NCBI GenBank assembly: GCA_022606425.2
Contig: JAHDVF020000739.1
Location: 744,001-808,000 of the forward strand
Direction of reading: 5' to 3'
DNA: 64,000 bases
Source of the DNA: Lepidostoma basale
Taxonomy: Eukaryota > Arthropoda > Insecta > Trichoptera > Lepidostomatidae
The position numbers and the translations under genes were made by a program. The notes under the pieces were generated by a model. The model searched no databases. It was not told the origin of the DNA and saw only the letters and a program-made list of their open reading frames with translations. This document shows, piece by piece, positions 60,715 to 64,000 of this stretch; within the stretch, counting starts at the first letter, position 1, and each line of letters begins with the position of its first letter.

Positions 60715-61625
60715 TACTTAGAATTTAACGTTTTTCCATGTAGATTCATAACATAACCTAAAATAATACGTAAGTAAAACGATATGTAACTTCATTTCTA
60801 TTCGATATACCTAATTTAGTATTTATATAGAAGATAGAAGATAGATAGATAGATAGATAGATAGACTTTGAAATATGTAATGCGGAAATATAATATGTAT
60901 TCATTTCAACGGCAAAATAGAATAACTTGAAGATATATATGAATTAGAAATATAAGTATACCTACAAAATATTACGACGTAAATTACGTTTTGACAGGAG
61001 ACCACGTGACCAATCGAACGGCTAGAATTCTAGAAAACGAATATCATTAAGTAATCACCGTCGAACGTAAGAGAAACGAATAAGTTTCAGCCACACGAAA
61101 AAATAAGATTTCGTGCATAACCTCAAATGACGCGTAAAAATTATACTCGCCAAAATTTGGAAGCATAATTACCTGTCTACATTAATGTACATTAAAATAT
61201 GGCCAATAAAATAGACTGTACCAATTAAACAACCAATTATTTTAGTACGTAATAAGTAAAACGTATTAAGTATTATACATCCCAAAGTAAAACGCAATAT
61301 ATTGGACTGTCAGAAAGAAAAACACATTGTTGCCACTACACAAAATTACATGGAGACTGAATTCTCTCCAGACCATGTCAAACGAATATAGACTCAAAAG
61401 ATTGATACTCAGGTGATACGAACATTAAGGTCTATATTCGTTTGCACTACGAAAATTTTCAATTAATTGATTAATTTATAAAGTTAATTAGAGCTCGATT
61501 AATAACAAAAATATGCCTATGACGACCGCTGAATTCCAATTAGTCCATTCTCCAAATTTCAAAAGGATCAGCTCAGGAATAACCTCAGAAATAGTCGACA
61601 CACACCCGGAAGATCGCCTTTTATT
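60715..61625. other. Unassigned AT-rich stretch with a short GATA run
   Basis: 60832-60866 is (ATAG)n. No coding or transposon match in the rest. Confidence 0.55.
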
Positions 61626-61735
<110 letters not shown>

Positions 61736-61774
61736 GCATACAATAATGTGAACAAAAAATAAAACGAATTTGTT

Positions 61775-62108
61775 CACTCAAATTGTAATTTAGAAAATAC
61801 GTACATTTGAAAAGACATAATTTATTTAAAAAAATTATTTTCATTATTTAATTTCTAAATAAATTGTCTTTTCAAACGTATGTTTTTTTTTAATTACAAT
61901 TTCATATGTTTTATATTATCATCATGTATTATTATTCTTATTTAATATTATTTATTAGTTCTTACTGATAAAAAATAATTATTAGTGCTAATAACAAATA
62001 GCCCAGGTTATTTTTTATTTAAATTTCTTTGTTTAGTTTTTTTTATATTTTTACACCTGAAGATGGAGGTATCCTCTGAAACATATCGTGTTTTTTTTAA
62101 ATAATTTA
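61775..62108 (+). mobile_element. H element (ACATGT variant) with inverted arms
   Basis: Plus core: ACAC-CTGAAGA (62057-62063), extra T, hairpin GGAGGTATCC, GAAAC (62078-62082), AT, ATC, GTGT. Helix I ACAC/GTGT is exact. 61780-61830 and 61850-61905 are inverted copies (AATTGTAATTTAGAAAATAC / GTATGTTTTTTTTAATTACA). Matches 52925-53225 in reverse complement. Confidence 0.65.
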
Positions 62109-62183
62109 TGAATTAAAGAAAGGTATTTTCAATTTCCTAATTAAATTAATGAAATACCGAAAGGCGGCCACATTCGGCGGCCA

Positions 62184-62434
62184 CGACCTTCGTGGCAGAG
62201 TGGTAAGAGCTCTGATTCCCATTCCGAAGGTTCTGGGTTCGATTCCCGGCGATGGCAGTGTGATTGTCACACTGTCTTTGGTCTGACGTAGTATTCTCGT
62301 GACAATAAAATGGCGATAGATTGGCTACCTGTCACATGTCACGAGAATCAATATATCAGCTTAAAAAACAAATTGTATACTGTAATTGTTGGGTTCAAGC
62401 GACCTGTTGTATACGTCAAAAAAAAAAAAAAAAA
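62184..62434 (+). mobile_element. tRNA-derived SINE S1, best copy
   Basis: CGACCTTCGTGGCAGAGTGG with TAAGAGC (box A), GGTTCTGGGTTCGATTCCCG (box B, perfect GGTTCGATTCC), GGCAGTGTGATTGTCACACT, GTCTTTGGTCTGAC, TAAAATGGCGATAGATTGGC, CACATGTCACGAGAATCAAT, AAATTGTATACTGTAATTG and an A-run at 62419-62434. RNA polymerase III promoter boxes are intact. Confidence 0.88.
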
Positions 62435-62435
62435 G

Positions 62436-62617
62436 TCGGAAAAATCGACGAGCGTGTATGTTATTATATATGAATGTAGAGGAATCTAGATAGGTATGTC
62501 AGGACAGAGCAGTATGGCGATACATCCTCTGCCTACCCCTCCGGCAAACGGCACGATAGTTAGTTAGTTGGATAGTTATTTTCAGAAAAATTTTATCGAA
62601 AACTGGAGCCTACGTGG
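62436..62617 (+). mobile_element. L-A LINE 3' stub plus shared 3' flank
   Basis: RKNRRACMLLYMNVEESR-type text (GTCGGAAAAATCGACGAGCG, GAATGTAGAGGAATCTAGAT), end GGCACGATAG and a GTTA tail, then TTCAGAAAAATTTTATCGAA, AACTGGAGCCTACGTGGA as at 52331-52366. Confidence 0.8.
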
Positions 62618-62875
62618 ATTGTGCTAGTATGCACATTGTTGTCCAAAGATAAAACGCAAGTTATCGTGTCTTGTACGCCTCCCCGCTTGTCTCGGTCGCC
62701 GTTCGTTGTGAAATGAAATCGCGTGGCAGACCAAAATGTTTAAAACATTTATGAAATGTTCATTTGCAATACTCTCTATAAAGAGCAATGACCGATTTCG
62801 CGAGAATTTTCTCAACCTTATTACGACTACCAGGTGAACAGAAAATAACCAATTACTTTTAACAACCACATAAAA
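62618..62875. other. Unassigned spacer
   Basis: No recognisable features. Confidence 0.5.
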
Positions 62876-62960
62876 CTAGTTGCAGCCCGTGAAATATTCA
62901 CGGAAGTAAATCGAATTCTATAACACATTTTTGAAATACTGAAAGGAGCAAGACTAACTT
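62876..62960 (-). mobile_element. Helitron 3' terminus
   Basis: Minus strand: hairpin CCGTGAA-TAT-TTCACGG (62887-62903, 7 bp perfect stem), 7 bases GCTGCAA, then CTAG (62876-62879) followed by T. A hairpin about 11 nt from a CTRR end with A/T flanks is the Helitron 3' signature. A decayed sister is at 6577. Confidence 0.72.
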
Positions 62961-62989
62961 AAAGATTTTTTGTTCTTTAATGTTTAAAG

Positions 62990-63170
62990 CAGTGATTCCC
63001 AAAGTGGTCTTTATACCATGTAATAGATTCTCAGGGGTCTACGACAAATGTAAAAAAAAATTGGGGGTCCCCGAGATGGTTCAACTAAATTGAAGCCTTT
63101 TTTCATTTGCTCATTTGGGGAATCGGACGATCGAAATCGTTGGCAACTTTTTTTTTAGCTCATTCGGCAA
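62990..63170 (+). mobile_element. hAT-like terminal fragment
   Basis: Begins CAGTGATTCCCAAAGTGGTC, a typical hAT inverted-repeat start, followed by TCTCAGGGGTCTACGAC. The other end is not found, so it is truncated. A similar GGGGTCTACGGGAC block lies at 31080-31135. Confidence 0.5.
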
Positions 63171-63204
63171 AGATTGGACATTCGATTTAAAATAAGGTAT
63201 ATTA

Positions 63205-63600
63205 TTACGAAATTAGAGGGTGTTGGTCTTTTTGTCCCTGATAGATTTCTCCGACAGCGACAGCACAAATTGTTTTACCTACCGGCCACTAGAATCAATC
63301 TCCCTCTGGTGACACCGGTGGGAAGAGCGATTAGTCTGCTGAACGCGGTCTCCTCGGAGATCGACGTCTTTCATATTAGTGAAGGTTCGTTCAGGAGACA
63401 AATACTCTTGACTTTAGAAAGTATCTTGTCTTCCTAATGTCGAACCATCTCTAATGCGTTCCTGGTACCTACTATGTTGAATTTTTATAATATTTGACCT
63501 GTACTCAATAGATGCCTTAAACATTTTGCTGTTTGTAATGTCTTTTGAGTTAAGAAACTGATTTGCTTTGATTTGATTTGAAATAATTATTTAATTTTCA
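63205..63600 (+). mobile_element. L-B Jockey-like LINE C-terminus with 3' UTR
   Basis: EGVGLFVPDRFLRQRQHKLF, YLPATRINLPLVTPVGRAIS, LLNAVSSEIDVFHISEGSFR, RQILLTLESILSS and a stop at 63435-63437, then the full 3' UTR ending in TTTGAT repeats (63565-63582). Highly similar to 48877-49355; 5'-truncated. Confidence 0.9.
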
Positions 63601-63635
63601 AACATCACTTGATTCATGAAATTTTGTGTATTAAC

Positions 63636-64000
63636 AACTAACTAACTAACCGAAGGACCGCCATACCATTCTATCCTGACATACCTCTCTTGCATCTTCC
63701 ACATTCAAGCATTTTAACATGCACGTTCGTCGATTTTTCCGACTTCGAATGTGGCCGCCTTTCAGAATTTGATCAATTTAGTTATGCCATGCTTTCCTTG
63801 GTCTTCCACGACTTCTCTTTCCACTCACACTGCTTTATACAACATTTTAACTATTCTTCTTTCGTCCATTCGTTCCATGTGTCCAAACCATCTGCTTTAC
63901 ATTTCTTCTTTATTTCGTCGTTTGGTATTCTATCATATCTTAATAATAATCTTTACCACAATACTCAAAAACAGAATGGAACACTTTGCAGAAAACATCA
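63636..64000 (-). mobile_element. L-A LINE fragment (GGHIRSR subfamily), runs off the window
   Basis: The reversed tail AACTAACTAACC is directly followed by CGAAGGACCG, so the last ~10 residues are missing. Then antisense of RACMLKCLNVEDAREVCQDR, SGKRSRGRPRKAWHN, GHMERMDERRIVKM and YDRIPNDEIKKKCK, with a deletion around GSL.WFGHM. Confidence 0.82.

Noticed and set aside
62184..62260. tRNA genes at the SINE heads
   Set aside because: Box A and box B are present but the anticodon and acceptor arms do not fold properly, and SINE bodies follow. The same holds for the S2 heads at 7020-7084 and 27960-28033.

Overview
This is AT-rich eukaryotic DNA, most likely from an insect and probably a moth or butterfly. 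The evidence is indirect: many decayed RTE-, CR1- and Jockey-like LINE tails, two tRNA-derived SINE families, Helitron ends, hAT and mariner remnants, and long AT-rich stretches between them. I find no complete host gene, no intact tRNA or rRNA gene and no bacterial-style operon. Nearly all protein similarity comes from the last 60-230 residues of LINE second open reading frames, all 5'-truncated and mostly frameshifted. Family names (L-A to L-H, P1, H, S1, S2, R, U, M1, M2) are my own working labels.

The dominant element is L-A, about three dozen fragments. Its coding sequence runs to a stop a few bases before a (GTTA)n tail, so it has almost no 3' UTR. The best copies are at 55645-56365 and 23255-23880. 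Other LINEs are RTE type (15050, 16190, 29339, 31285, 51355, 52367), a Jockey-like family L-B (12989, 37700, 48877, 63205), L-C (3475, 8418), L-D (37236, 44065, 46268, 46929, 57403), L-E (47705), L-F (42705), L-G (48562) and L-H (9462). Many are nested, and several junctions show clear target-site duplications: 22013/22174 (11 bp), 51595/51902 (9 bp), 12247/12501 (13 bp), 27101/27303 (14 bp), 36875/37213 (8 bp) and 20753/21010 (8 bp).

By region: 0-9 kb holds L-A and L-C fragments, a TIR element at 7352-7727 and a CR1 scrap. 9-22 kb has L-A, RTE, two related TIR MITEs, a foldback element, palindromic P1 repeats, a hAT MITE and a triple nest at 21568-22300. 22-32 kb has L-A, SINEs, a Helitron 5' end and an RTE plus L-B pair whose 3' tail is shared with SINE S1. 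32-38 kb has an internally deleted mariner, two inverted copies of a TIR MITE and a hAT MITE inside a SINE. 38-42.7 kb is the only long repeat-poor part and ends in a CpG-rich kilobase (41446-42440), the best candidate for a host regulatory region. 42.7-57 kb is again a mosaic of LINEs and SINEs. 57717-60714 is a tandem array of seven near-identical units of about 425 bp that carry an antisense LINE piece. 60.8-64 kb has GATA microsatellites, an H element, a SINE, a Helitron 3' end and LINE tails.

The most unusual signal is a recurring class of short elements (H and P1). They carry a hammerhead-ribozyme-like layout: CTGANGA, one extra base, a hairpin, GAAAC, a short palindrome, then GTC or GTT. 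They often have two inverted arms, and some have 13-14 bp target-site duplications, which suggests target-primed retrotransposition rather than cut-and-paste. They may be non-autonomous relatives of hammerhead-bearing retroelements such as Penelope-like elements. That link is inference.
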